From Variovorax sp. V93 (GTDB lineage: Bacteria; Pseudomonadota; Gammaproteobacteria; Burkholderiales; Burkholderiaceae_C), in the NCBI RefSeq assembly GCF_041154485.1, contig NZ_AP028669.1, forward strand, positions 310,001 to 374,000: a stretch of DNA of 64,000 nt, written 5' to 3'. The translations under genes and the position numbers were made by a program. Position 1 is the first letter of the stretch, and the number at the start of each line of letters is the position of its first letter. The notes below the pieces were generated by a model. It was not told where the DNA came from and did no database searches. It saw nothing but the letters and a program-made list of their open reading frames with translations. Shown here piece by piece: positions 17,341-25,431 of the stretch.

Positions 17341-18729
17341 ATGGCCAAGGACAAAACAACTTTCGTCTGCAGCGAATGCGGCGGCACTAGCCCGAAGTGG
17401 CTCGGCAAGTGCCCGAGCTGCGGCGCCTGGAACACTCTCATCGAACAGGTGGCGGGCGGCAGCGGCCCGGCCAACAACCGCTTCGGCACGCAGTACGCCG
17501 CGCTCGCGGGCGTGTCCGAACTCGCGACCCTCTCCGAAATAGAAGCGACCGACGTCGCGCGCACGCCCACCGGGCTCGACGAGCTCGACCGCGTGCTGGG
17601 CGGCGGCATCGTCTCGGGGGGCGTCACGCTGATCGGCGGCGATCCGGGCATCGGCAAGTCGACGCTGCTGCTGCAGGCGGTCGATGCGCTGCAGCGCGCG
17701 GGGCAGAACGCGCTCTACGTCACCGGCGAGGAAAGCGGCGCGCAGGTGGCGCTGCGTTCCAGGCGCCTCGGCCTGGACCACTCGCAGGTGCAGGTGCTGG
17801 CCGAGATCCAGCTCGAGAAGATCATCGCCACGCTCGACGCCACGCGTCCGGCCATCGCGGTGATCGACTCGATCCAGACGGTGTATTCCGACCAGCTCAC
17901 CTCCGCGCCAGGCTCGGTGGCCCAGGTGCGCGAATGCGCGGCGCATCTCACGCGCTTTGCCAAGACCAGCGGCACGGCCGTGGTGCTGGTGGGCCACGTC
18001 ACCAAGGAGGGTGCGCTCGCGGGACCGCGCGTGCTCGAGCACATGGTCGACACGGTGCTGTATTTCGAAGGCGACACGCATTCGAGCTTCCGCCTCGTGC
18101 GCGCCATCAAGAACCGCTTCGGCGCCGTCAACGAGATCGGCGTGTTCGCGATGACCGAGCGCGGCCTGAAGGGCGTGGCCAACCCGAGCGCGATCTTCCT
18201 GAGCCAGCATGCCGAGCCGGTGCCCGGCAGCGTGGTGCTGGTCACGCTCGAAGGCACGCGGCCGATGCTGGTGGAGATCCAGGCGCTGGTCGACAACGGC
18301 GGGCCGAGCCCGCGCCGCCTCTCGGTGGGCCTGGACCGCGACCGCCTCGCGATGCTGCTGGCCGTGCTGCACCGCCACGCCGGCGTGGCCTGCATGGACC
18401 AGGACGTGTTCGTGAACGCGGTGGGCGGCGTACGCATCAGCGAGCCCGCGGCCGACCTGGCCGTGATGCTCGCCATCACCTCGAGCCTGCGCGGCAAGCC
18501 GCTGCCCAAGGGCTTCATCGCCTTCGGCGAGGTCGGGCTGGCCGGCGAAGTGCGCCCCGCGCCGCGCGGCCAGGAGCGCCTGCGCGAAGCGGCCAAGCTC
18601 GGCTTCAGCGTGGCCGTGGTGCCCAAGGCCAACGCGCCGCGCAAGGGCGCGAAGGAGATCGAGGGCCTGACCATCCATGCCGTCGAGCGCATCGAGGAGG
18701 CGATGGAGATCGTGCGCCGCCTCGACTGA
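17341..18729 (+). CDS. radA: DNA repair protein RadA
   Basis: This 462-residue RecA-like DNA helicase acts in branch migration of recombination intermediates. Cys10, Cys13, Cys24 and Cys27 form the N-terminal zinc finger. Walker A is GGDPGIGKST (residues 99-108), AVIDSIQTVYSD is the Walker B region and IKNRFGAVNEIG is the RadA-specific KNRFG motif. The C-terminal third is the Lon-protease-like domain (VFVNAVGGVRISEPAADLAV, AFGEVGLAGEVRP). It diverges from hpaR. In many Burkholderiales radA sits close to alr; here about 14 kb of other genes separate them. Confidence 0.97.
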   Translation: MAKDKTTFVCSECGGTSPKWLGKCPSCGAWNTLIEQVAGGSGPANNRFGTQYAALAGVSELATLSEIEATDVARTPTGLDELDRVLGGGIVSGGVTLIGGDPGIGKSTLLLQAVDALQRAGQNALYVTGEESGAQVALRSRRLGLDHSQVQVLAEIQLEKIIATLDATRPAIAVIDSIQTVYSDQLTSAPGSVAQVRECAAHLTRFAKTSGTAVVLVGHVTKEGALAGPRVLEHMVDTVLYFEGDTHSSFRLVRAIKNRFGAVNEIGVFAMTERGLKGVANPSAIFLSQHAEPVPGSVVLVTLEGTRPMLVEIQALVDNGGPSPRRLSVGLDRDRLAMLLAVLHRHAGVACMDQDVFVNAVGGVRISEPAADLAVMLAITSSLRGKPLPKGFIAFGEVGLAGEVRPAPRGQERLREAAKLGFSVAVVPKANAPRKGAKEIEGLTIHAVERIEEAMEIVRRLD

Positions 18730-18747
18730 CCGAGGGATCGAGTGCGC

Positions 18748-18782
18748 AAAAAAATGCCCGGCGCACCATTGATGCGCCGGGC
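18748..18782 (-). terminator. Intrinsic terminator reading leftward
   Basis: GCCCGGCGCA (18756-18765) pairs perfectly with TGCGCCGGGC (18773-18782) around a 7-base loop. Seven adenines precede it on the plus strand (18748-18754), so the minus strand reads stem-loop followed by a T-run. It therefore terminates leftward transcription. On the plus strand the hairpin could still help end radA mRNA. No leftward gene is visible just upstream, which raises the question of what it terminates. Confidence 0.75.
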
Positions 18783-18979
18783 GATCCTCCCTGTCCCCCC
18801 GATATGTGTGACGTGTCTTCTTGTTGTGCTGGCAACCTCGGTTGCCTCTCCCTGAAGCCGGTGGCGTTGGCCCGTGCGGCGAAATGTGCCCGCTGGCGCC
18901 GCCGCGCGGGTCGCTTTTGGGGGCGAGTACCGTCCTGCGCGCCTGGCGGTAGCCGCGCCGGCTACCGCGCGAGGCGACA
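18783..18979 (-). other. Structured non-coding stretch, possible minus-strand small RNA
   Basis: This 197-base gap between radA and the next gene holds two further perfect stem-loops: GGCAAC/GTTGCC (18831-18846) and a 9-bp GCGGTAGCC/GGCTACCGC (18946-18968). Together with the leftward terminator they outline a possible minus-strand transcript of 100-220 nt. No convincing ribosome-binding site plus ORF is present. No known RNA family was recognised. Confidence 0.3.
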
Positions 18980-18988
18980 ATGCGGCCC

Positions 18989-19423
18989 ATGAATTTCCAG
19001 AAAATACTGGTGCCCGTGGGCGGCATCGTCCTGCTCGGGCTCGCATGGCGCAGCTACGGCTGGGCCGGCGTGGCGCTGACCGGCGGCGCCATCGTGATGT
19101 TCCTGCTGCTGCACTTCAACCGCGCCATGCAGGTGCTCAAGCGCGCGGCCGACCGGCCGGTGGGCTATGTCGCGAGCGCGGTGATGCTCAACGCCAAGCT
19201 CAAGCCGGGCGTGACGCTGATGCACGTCATTGCGATGACGCGCGCCCTGGGCGAACTGCGCTCGCCCAAGGACGAGCAGCCCGAGCTCTACCGCTGGACC
19301 GACACCGGCGGCTCGTACGTCGACGCCGTGTTCAACGGCGGCAAGCTGCAGAGCTGGACGCTGACGCGGCCCGAAGCCGCGCTCGACGACGCGCCGTCTT
19401 CCGAAGAAAACAACGCGGGCTAG
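18989..19423 (+). CDS. Small membrane protein of unknown function
   Basis: This 144-residue product starts MNFQKILVPVGGIVLLGLAW with two hydrophobic helices (about residues 5-22 and 25-42). A soluble part follows, carrying VGYVASAVMLNAKLKPGVTLMHVIAMTRALGE and an acidic tail. Homologues in Comamonadaceae are often labelled glycerate kinase, for which nothing here speaks. An ATG nine bases earlier (18980) is possible; 18989 is preferred because a GACAAT -10-like hexamer would otherwise overlap the start. It converges with rdgC, 24 bases apart. Confidence 0.75.
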   Translation: MNFQKILVPVGGIVLLGLAWRSYGWAGVALTGGAIVMFLLLHFNRAMQVLKRAADRPVGYVASAVMLNAKLKPGVTLMHVIAMTRALGELRSPKDEQPELYRWTDTGGSYVDAVFNGGKLQSWTLTRPEAALDDAPSSEENNAG

Positions 19424-19447
19424 GAAGAAGCCAGGAAGCGCCGGCCG

Positions 19448-20452
19448 TCAGAACGGCGCGTCTTCTTCCTCGGCTTCGGCATCGGCCGGTGTGGTGGTCG
19501 CAGGCACTTGCGCGGCAGCCTTCGGCGCTGCTGCGTCCGTTGGGGCGCCGCTGAAGGCTGCCTCGCCGCCCAGCGCATCGAGCAGCGCCGGCACCAGCTG
19601 GCCGAGTTCGCCGGTGGCAATGGCCACGTCGGCGTCGAAGTTGTCTTCCTTCTTGCCGCCGGCTGCGCCGTCGCCCGTGCCTTCGAGGAACACGATCTTG
19701 CGGATCAGCATGCCGTGCGTCAGCTCGAAGGACACGCGGTCGTCCCAGGTGAGCGCCAGGCGCGTCGGGCGCTTGCCGTCGGTGATGTGCTTCTGCACTT
19801 CCTCGATGTCGAGCGGGTGCTTGGCGTAGCGCACCACGGCCTTGGAGTCGTCCGAGGCCTTGAGTTCGCACTCGCGGTCGATGGTGAAGCCGGCCGGCGG
19901 CTCCTGCGTCAGCAGCCAGTTGGCCATGGCGGCGGCGGGCTCGATCTGCGTGTTGATGAGGGCCACCGCAAAGCCGTCGAGCGACTTCACGAGGCTGGTG
20001 ACCACTTCGTCGGCGCGCGCGGCGTTGCCGCTGTTGATCACGAGGCGGTGCTCGGCCTTGTCGATCCACACGGCCACGCGGGCGCTGCGCGTGAAGGCCA
20101 TCGGCAGCAGCTCGAGGGTGATGTCCTCCTTGAGCTCCTTCTTTTCCTTCTTGCCGGGCTTGCGGCCGGTGGCGGCCTCGATCTGCGCGCAGCGCTCGTC
20201 GAGCTTGCGGCGCACCACGGAGCCGGGCACCGCCTTGCTCTCGATCATGTATTCGACCAGCCATTGGCCGTCGATGGATTCGACCAGCGGGCCATTGGCC
20301 TCGCCGCGGGGCTCGATCCAGCCGGCGGATTTTTCCTGCGAGGGGCCGCAGGGCTCGAAACGCGCCTTGGCGAGCGCTTCTTCGGCCTCGGCCAGTGTTT
20401 GGGACCAGGCAGGTTCGATGCGATAGACGATGACGTTCTTGAATACGGACAC
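19448..20452 (-). CDS. rdgC: Recombination-associated protein RdgC
   Basis: This 334-residue ring-shaped DNA-binding protein binds double-stranded DNA and limits RecA action at the nucleoid. It reads FKNVIVYRIEP at the N-terminus, then GWIEPRG, LVEYMIESKAVPGSVVRRKL and KEDITLELLPMAFTRS, all RdgC landmarks. The C-terminus is acidic and low-complexity (ending AEAEEEDAPF). The start is taken as GTG 20452 because AAAAGGG lies five bases before it and FKN then sits at residue 4; an ATG at 20500 would add 16 atypical residues. It diverges from ilvE. Confidence 0.93.
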   Translation of the reverse strand: MSVFKNVIVYRIEPAWSQTLAEAEEALAKARFEPCGPSQEKSAGWIEPRGEANGPLVESIDGQWLVEYMIESKAVPGSVVRRKLDERCAQIEAATGRKPGKKEKKELKEDITLELLPMAFTRSARVAVWIDKAEHRLVINSGNAARADEVVTSLVKSLDGFAVALINTQIEPAAAMANWLLTQEPPAGFTIDRECELKASDDSKAVVRYAKHPLDIEEVQKHITDGKRPTRLALTWDDRVSFELTHGMLIRKIVFLEGTGDGAAGGKKEDNFDADVAIATGELGQLVPALLDALGGEAAFSGAPTDAAAPKAAAQVPATTTPADAEAEEEDAPF

Positions 20453-20519
20453 GGAAACCCTTTTTTCCACTGGTTTGGACAACCGGCCATTGTCGGGCAC
20501 GGCGTTGCGGGCTCGGCCG

Positions 20520-20525
20520 TAAAAT
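20520..20525 (+). promoter_or_regulatory. -10-like TAAAAT upstream of ilvE
   Basis: TAAAAT lies 57 bases before the ilvE ATG and would start a leader of about 50 bases that contains an AAGGAATCAGGAA ribosome-binding region. No good -35 box is found at 16-18 bp. The position in the rdgC-ilvE divergent gap makes a promoter plausible. Confidence 0.4.
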
Positions 20526-20582
20526 CGAAAGCTTTTGCGACTTCCCCTGTCGCACCCCCACAGCTCCCAAAGGAATCAGGAA

Positions 20583-21536
20583 ATGAGCTCGATCCCCCCC
20601 TCGCTGGACGACCGTGACGGCAAGATCTGGATGGACGGCGAACTCGTGGACTGGCGCGACGCCAAGATCCACGTGCTGAGCCACACGCTGCACTACGGCT
20701 GCGGCGCCTTCGAGGGCGTGCGCGCCTACAAGACGGCCGACGGCAGCACCGCCATCTTCCGCCTGGCCGAGCACACCGAGCGCCTGTTCAACAGCGCCAA
20801 GATCCTGCGCATGAAGATCCCGTTCACGCAGGAACAGCTCAACGAAGCCCAGAAGCAGGTGGTGCGCGAGAACAAGCTCGAAAGCTGCTACCTGCGCCCG
20901 CTGATCTGGATCGGCTCCGAAAAGCTCGGCGTGAGCCCCAAGGGCAACCGGATCCACGCCATGGTCGCGGCCTGGTCCTGGGGCGCCTACCTGGGCGAAG
21001 AGGGCATGAAGCGCGGCATCCGCGTGAAGACCTCGAGCTTCACCCGCCACCACGTCAACATCACGATGACGCAGGCCAAGACGGTGAGCAACTACACCAA
21101 CTCGATCCTCGCCAACATGGAAGCGCTGGACGACGGCTACGACGAGGCGCTGCTGCTCGACGCGAGCGGCTTCGTCTCCGAAGGCGCGGGCGAGAACATC
21201 TTCGTGGTCAAGGGCGGCGTGGTCTACACGCCCGACCTCTCGGCCGGCGCGCTCAACGGCATCACGCGCAACACCATCCTGCACGTGTGCAAGGACCTGG
21301 GGCTGGAGCTGGTGCAAAAGCGCATCACGCGCGACGAGGTCTACATTGCCGACGAAGCCTTCTTCACCGGCACGGCCGCTGAAGTGACGCCCATCCGCGA
21401 GCTCGACCGCATCGAGATCGGCAATCGCGGCGACGGCGGATCGCGCGGTCCCGTCACCGAAAAGATCCAGGCTGCCTTCTTCGACATCGTGAACGGCAAG
21501 AACCCCAAATACGCCCACTGGCTCACGAAAGTCTGA
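20583..21536 (+). CDS. ilvE: Branched-chain amino acid aminotransferase
   Basis: This 317-residue fold-type IV PLP transaminase performs the last step in valine, leucine and isoleucine synthesis. HTLHYGCGAFEGVRAY is the N-terminal signature, YLRPLIWIGSEKLGVSP follows, and Lys166 in AKTVSNYTNS is the cofactor lysine. VSEGAGENIFVVKGG and FFTGTAAEVTPIREL complete the PLP site. Start ATG 20583 has a good ribosome-binding site; the longer frame from 20535 is not needed. A zinc-finger gene follows after seven bases, a common neighbour of ilvE in betaproteobacteria. Confidence 0.96.
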   Translation: MSSIPPSLDDRDGKIWMDGELVDWRDAKIHVLSHTLHYGCGAFEGVRAYKTADGSTAIFRLAEHTERLFNSAKILRMKIPFTQEQLNEAQKQVVRENKLESCYLRPLIWIGSEKLGVSPKGNRIHAMVAAWSWGAYLGEEGMKRGIRVKTSSFTRHHVNITMTQAKTVSNYTNSILANMEALDDGYDEALLLDASGFVSEGAGENIFVVKGGVVYTPDLSAGALNGITRNTILHVCKDLGLELVQKRITRDEVYIADEAFFTGTAAEVTPIRELDRIEIGNRGDGGSRGPVTEKIQAAFFDIVNGKNPKYAHWLTKV

Positions 21537-21543
21537 GAAAACC

Positions 21544-21753
21544 ATGCCTACCAACGCAGTCGTCGAACTCCTGGCCAGGGAGCTCAACCATCAGGGCGGC
21601 GTGTTCTGCCCCAGCCCCAAGGCCGACATGAAGCTCTGGGACACCCATCCCAAGGTCTACCTGGACGTGGCGCGCACCGGTGAAGCCAAGTGCCCGTACT
21701 GCGGCACCGTCTACCGCCTGAAGGCGGGCGAGACGGTGTCGTCGCGGCATTGA
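21544..21753 (+). CDS. CHCC-type zinc-finger protein
   Basis: This 69-residue protein contains ELNHQGGVFCPSP and GEAKCPYCGTVYRLK, giving the Cys-His-Cys-Cys arrangement of the zf-CHCC family (related to the mitochondrial NDUFS6 subunit). In bacteria its function is not established; the usual setting is next to ilvE, as here. Its stop codon overlaps the TTG of the next gene. The short length is normal for the family. Confidence 0.88.
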   Translation: MPTNAVVELLARELNHQGGVFCPSPKADMKLWDTHPKVYLDVARTGEAKCPYCGTVYRLKAGETVSSRH

Positions 21754-22172
21754 CCGTTCGCGGCCTGCTCGGGCGCTTCGGCGCCGCCTACCTGCTCCTG
21801 CTGCTCATCCTGGGCCTGGCGCTGAACATGTTCGGCGTCAAGGCCAACGCGGGCGTCAATACGGCCGCGCTGCTGGGCGCCGTGATGTGGGTGTGCCTGG
21901 CCTTCGGCAAGAAGAACGGCCGGTACCTCGCACGCGATGAAAAGACCCGTGCCGTGCTCGGCATGATCGCGATCGACCTGGCGATCCAGGCCGCGGTCTC
22001 GGTGGCGGCGGCGCTGGCGGCCGGTGCCTCGGTCCTGCAACTGGGGCCGATGCTGCTGGTGCTGCTATTCGTGGGCGCGCTGCACGCCGCGGTGATCTAC
22101 TTTTTCGTCGGCATGGCGGGCCGGCAGTTCGCGGCCGCTGAAGCCAAACGCAGCAGCAATAGCCGCAGATAG
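21750..22172 (+). CDS. Small four-helix membrane protein (ABZJ_00895-like)
   Basis: The start is inferred as TTG 21750, overlapping the stop of the zinc-finger gene (TTGA). An in-frame ATG at 21690 would lie deep inside that gene. The 140-residue product has four hydrophobic segments: AAYLLLLLILGLALNMFG, TAALLGAVMWVCLAFG, GMIAIDLAIQAAVSVAAALA and LLVLLFVGALHAAVIYFFVG. A basic loop follows helix two. It fits the ABZJ_00895 family by size and layout, but the match is from memory and the function is unknown. Its stop abuts the O-antigen ligase stop with no gap. Confidence 0.65.
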   Translation: MTVRGLLGRFGAAYLLLLLILGLALNMFGVKANAGVNTAALLGAVMWVCLAFGKKNGRYLARDEKTRAVLGMIAIDLAIQAAVSVAAALAAGASVLQLGPMLLVLLFVGALHAAVIYFFVGMAGRQFAAAEAKRSSNSRR

Positions 22173-23432
22173 CTATCGGGATTGCGGCGGGACCTCGAGC
22201 GCCGCCGCGATGCGGCGCGTCGGCCAGAGGTCGCGCCAGGGCTGCGTGTCCCGCGGCTCCTGCGCGAGCCGCAGGTAGACCATCGCGATCCACAGCAGCG
22301 CGAGCCCGATCTGGGCGTCGCGCACGGCAGAGTTCACGCTCGACGCGATCAGCGCGATCAGCGTGGCCGCCAGCGCATAGCGCCCCGCGATGTCGGGCCG
22401 TTTCCATGCCTGCCAGACGGCGCCCGCCATGATGGCCAGCAGGCTCAGCAAGGCCGGCAGCCCGCCCTGCGCGCCGACCCAGAGGAAGTCGTTGTGCGGC
22501 ATGTTCGAGTCGGCGAAGAGCGCCGGTCCGCGCTTGTGCCACTGGTCGGTCCAGCCGCCGATGCCCCAGCCGGCGAGCGGCCGGTCGGCGATCATGCGGC
22601 CGGTGTCGCGGTACATGTAGTAGCGGATGACCCAGCTGCCCTTGAAGATCTCGCCGGCCTGCGCCTTCTCGATTTCTTCCACGCCGGTCTCGACCTTGTG
22701 CTGCAGCTGCGGCAGCTGGTAGAGCCCCGCCGCCAGCACCACGGCGCCCAGCACCAGCGCGCTCACCAGCATCTTCAGGTGGCTGCGCCACTGGTGGATG
22801 CACACCACCGGGATCACCAGCAGCAGCGCGAGCACCGAGGTGCGCGAGGTCAGCGGCAGCGCCACCACCAGCCCCAGCCCGAGCATCAGCACGAAGGCGG
22901 GAATGGCGCGCAGCGGCCGGTGCGCGGCGATCTGCGCAATGCCCCAGACCGCCGCCGTGGACGCCACCACGCTGAACAGCAGCGCATTGCTGATCGACTT
23001 ATTGCCCACTTCCATGACCACCGCGCGCAGCGGCGCCCAGATCGGAAAGCCGATGGCGTAATAGGCAACGACCAGCAGGATGTTCAGCGCCGCGATCAGC
23101 AGGAAGCCGCGCAGCGCCCAGACCGCTTCCTCGCGCGCGAGCGCCATCGCCATCAGGATGGTGAGACCGATGCGCAGGCCATGGAACAGGTTCGAGCCGG
23201 TCTCGGGGTAGTGCGGGCCGATGGCCAGCACGATGAAGGTCCAGGCCAGGTACGCCACCAGCGGCCACCACAGCGGATTGGCGCGCAGCCGCGCGAAGCG
23301 CTCGCGCAGCCCGCCGGCCAGCAGCATGGTGGCGAGCAGCAGCAGGGCCGAAAGGTAGGTGACGCCGACGGGCATGAACACCACCAGCCCCCAGAACATG
23401 GCCGCGGGCCTGACGATGTGCGATCTCTGCAT
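22173..23432 (-). CDS. O-antigen ligase/polymerase family protein (Wzy_C)
   Basis: This 419-residue inner-membrane protein has about ten to twelve hydrophobic segments and a large periplasmic loop. The loop (around residues 240-320) contains RYYMYRDTGRMIADRPLAGWG and MPHNDFLWVGAQGG, the PHND motif with the histidine conserved in WaaL-type ligases. Such enzymes transfer undecaprenyl-linked glycan to lipid A core or polymerise O units. No other O-antigen genes are in the window, so it is an isolated member. It lies 69 bases after the histidine kinase gene and could be read through from it. Confidence 0.9.
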   Translation of the reverse strand: MQRSHIVRPAAMFWGLVVFMPVGVTYLSALLLLATMLLAGGLRERFARLRANPLWWPLVAYLAWTFIVLAIGPHYPETGSNLFHGLRIGLTILMAMALAREEAVWALRGFLLIAALNILLVVAYYAIGFPIWAPLRAVVMEVGNKSISNALLFSVVASTAAVWGIAQIAAHRPLRAIPAFVLMLGLGLVVALPLTSRTSVLALLLVIPVVCIHQWRSHLKMLVSALVLGAVVLAAGLYQLPQLQHKVETGVEEIEKAQAGEIFKGSWVIRYYMYRDTGRMIADRPLAGWGIGGWTDQWHKRGPALFADSNMPHNDFLWVGAQGGLPALLSLLAIMAGAVWQAWKRPDIAGRYALAATLIALIASSVNSAVRDAQIGLALLWIAMVYLRLAQEPRDTQPWRDLWPTRRIAAALEVPPQSR

Positions 23433-23501
23433 AGGGGCGGGATTTTAGGTGGGGCCGGCGGACCCAGCCTGACTTGCCCCGGCGCACCCCGGGGCGCGGG
23501 T

Positions 23502-24701
23502 TCAGTGCGCAGGTGCGCTCGCCGGCAGGCGGATCACGAAGCTCGCGCCGCCCTCCGGGCCGTCTTCGCAGCGCACGCTGCCGCCATGCCGCTCGGCGAT
23601 CGACTTCACCAGCGCGAGCCCGAGGCCGACGCCGCCGTTGCGCTCGCTGGCGCCGGGCAGCCGGTAGAAGGGCTCGAAGATGCGTTCGCGCAGGGCCGGC
23701 GGCACGCCCGGGCCGCGGTCGGTGACGCGCACGGTGGCAAAGCCGTTGGCGCTGCCGAGCTCCACACTGATCTCGCCGGCGCCATAGCGGCGCGCGTTCT
23801 CGAGCAGGTTGCGGATCGCGCGGCGCAACAGGCGCGGGACGCCGGGCACGGTGAGCCTGGCGTTGTCGGTGCCTGCTACCAGGTCGAGCTCGGCATTCAC
23901 CTGCGAGCATTCCTCGGCCGCGAGTCCCGTGAGGTCGACGGCCTCGATGGTGCCCATGTCGGCCTCGCTCGCGTCGAGCCGGCTGGCCAGCAGGATCTCG
24001 TCGATGAGCTGGTCGAGCTCGCCGATGTTGCGCGAGATTTCCTCGCGTGCCTTGGGGCTCGGGCGTTCGCCCATCAGCTCCAGGCCCATGCGGATGCGGG
24101 TGAGCGGCGATCGCAGCTCGTGCGATGCGTTGGCCAGCAGCGACTTGTGCGAACGCACCAGCTGTTCGATGCGCTCGGCCGACGCGTTGAAACGTTTGGA
24201 GAGATCAGCCACTTCGTCCTGCCCTTCTTCGGTCACGCGCACCGAGAGATCGCCCTCGCCCCAGCGCTGCACGCCGCGCTGCAGCGCCTCCAGCCGCTGG
24301 GTGAGCCGCCGCACGATCGGATACACGCCCAGCGCCACCGCCATGCCCACCAGCGCAATCATCCAGCCCAGCCCGAATGGCGTGCGCCAGGGCGCGAACC
24401 CGCCGGTGCCCGAGGGGCGGTCGCGCGGCGCCACGCGCAGCGTGATGGCCTTGCCGTCGCTGAGCGTCACGTCGAACTCCAGCCCCTGGCCCGGCACGCG
24501 CAGCGCCTTGCCGCTGCCGATGGTGCGGTCCTGCGCATCGAGCACCACCACGTTGCGCGGCACCGGCGCCAGCCGTTCGCGCTCGGCCTCGGCCGCCTCG
24601 CGCACGATCCAGTTGGCCATCAGCGTGAGGATGACGACGCCACCCACCACCGCGAGCCAGATGCGCACGTAGAGGTGGCGGGAGTACAGGCCGCGCAGCA
24701 T
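23502..24701 (-). CDS. Sensor histidine kinase
   Basis: This 399-residue membrane kinase has TM1 at about residues 13-30, a short periplasmic domain, TM2 near 110-128 and a HAMP segment (RLTQRLEALQRGVQRWGEGD). The phosphoacceptor is His194 in ANASHELRSPLTRIR. The ATPase domain has NLLENARRYG (N box), VTDRGPGVPP (G1) and GGVGLGLALVKSIAERHGG (G2). It starts seven bases after the response regulator stop. The stimulus is unknown. The layout resembles CpxA/RstB-type kinases. Confidence 0.94.
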   Translation of the reverse strand: MLRGLYSRHLYVRIWLAVVGGVVILTLMANWIVREAAEAERERLAPVPRNVVVLDAQDRTIGSGKALRVPGQGLEFDVTLSDGKAITLRVAPRDRPSGTGGFAPWRTPFGLGWMIALVGMAVALGVYPIVRRLTQRLEALQRGVQRWGEGDLSVRVTEEGQDEVADLSKRFNASAERIEQLVRSHKSLLANASHELRSPLTRIRMGLELMGERPSPKAREEISRNIGELDQLIDEILLASRLDASEADMGTIEAVDLTGLAAEECSQVNAELDLVAGTDNARLTVPGVPRLLRRAIRNLLENARRYGAGEISVELGSANGFATVRVTDRGPGVPPALRERIFEPFYRLPGASERNGGVGLGLALVKSIAERHGGSVRCEDGPEGGASFVIRLPASAPAH

Positions 24702-24708
24702 CGGCCGG

Positions 24709-25431
24709 TCAATCCTGCTGCTTGGCGAACACGTAGCCCACGCCGCGCACGGTGAGGATGCGCTTGGGGTTCTTGGCGTCGACCTCGATGGCGGCGCGGA
24801 TGCGGCCCATGTGCACGTCGATCGAGCGGTCGAAGGCCTCCAGCTCGCGGCCGCGCACGGCCTCCATGATCTGGTCGCGCGTGAGCACGCGCCCGGCGCG
24901 CTCGGCCATGGCCACCAGCAGGTCGAACTGGTAGGAGGTGAGGTCGGCCAGCGCGCCGCCCACCGACACGGTGCGCGCGTTGCGGTCGATCTCGAGCGTG
25001 CCGAAGCGCATCACCGTGCTGGCTTCGGTGTCGGCATTGTTCTCGCTGCGCCGGCGCAGCACCGCGCGGATGCGCGCGAGCAGCTCGCGCGGCTCGAAGG
25101 GCTTGGGCAGGTAGTCGTCGGCGCCGATCTCCAGGCCGATGATGCGGTCCATCGGATCGCCCTTGGCGGTGAGCATCAGCACCGACACCTTGGAAGCCGG
25201 AGGCGGCAGCGAGCGGATGCGGCGGCAGATCTCCAGGCCGTCGGTGTCGGGCAGCATCAGGTCGAGGATCACGAGGTCGGGCGCGTGCTGCTGCAGCTGC
25301 TCGAGGCCGCTGGCGCCGTCGCCGGCATGCGTGAAGAGGAAACCCGACTGCGTCAGGTATTCGCCCACCATCTGTGCCAGGCGGGCATCGTCTTCGATCA
25401 TCAGGAGCTGGGGGGTACTCATGCGCTTCAT
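24709..25431 (-). CDS. OmpR-family response regulator
   Basis: This 240-residue regulator has a receiver domain (LLMIEDDARLAQ, phospho-acceptor Asp57 in LVILDLMLP, Lys in LPKPFEP) and a winged-helix output domain (LTSYQFDLLVAMAERAGRVL, FDRSIDVHMGRIRAAIE, ILTVRGVGYVF). ATG 25431 is chosen because it overlaps the stop of the flavoprotein gene (ATGA); an ATG nine bases downstream is also possible. It forms a pair with the kinase behind it. Coupling to the flavoprotein suggests the pair and the biosynthetic genes are made together. Confidence 0.94.
   Translation of the reverse strand: MKRMSTPQLLMIEDDARLAQMVGEYLTQSGFLFTHAGDGASGLEQLQQHAPDLVILDLMLPDTDGLEICRRIRSLPPPASKVSVLMLTAKGDPMDRIIGLEIGADDYLPKPFEPRELLARIRAVLRRRSENNADTEASTVMRFGTLEIDRNARTVSVGGALADLTSYQFDLLVAMAERAGRVLTRDQIMEAVRGRELEAFDRSIDVHMGRIRAAIEVDAKNPKRILTVRGVGYVFAKQQD

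Noticed and set aside
22182..24755. 857-codon plus-strand frame
   Set aside because: It is antisense to the O-antigen ligase and histidine kinase genes, both with clear domains. Composition is His/Arg/Gln-rich without motifs.
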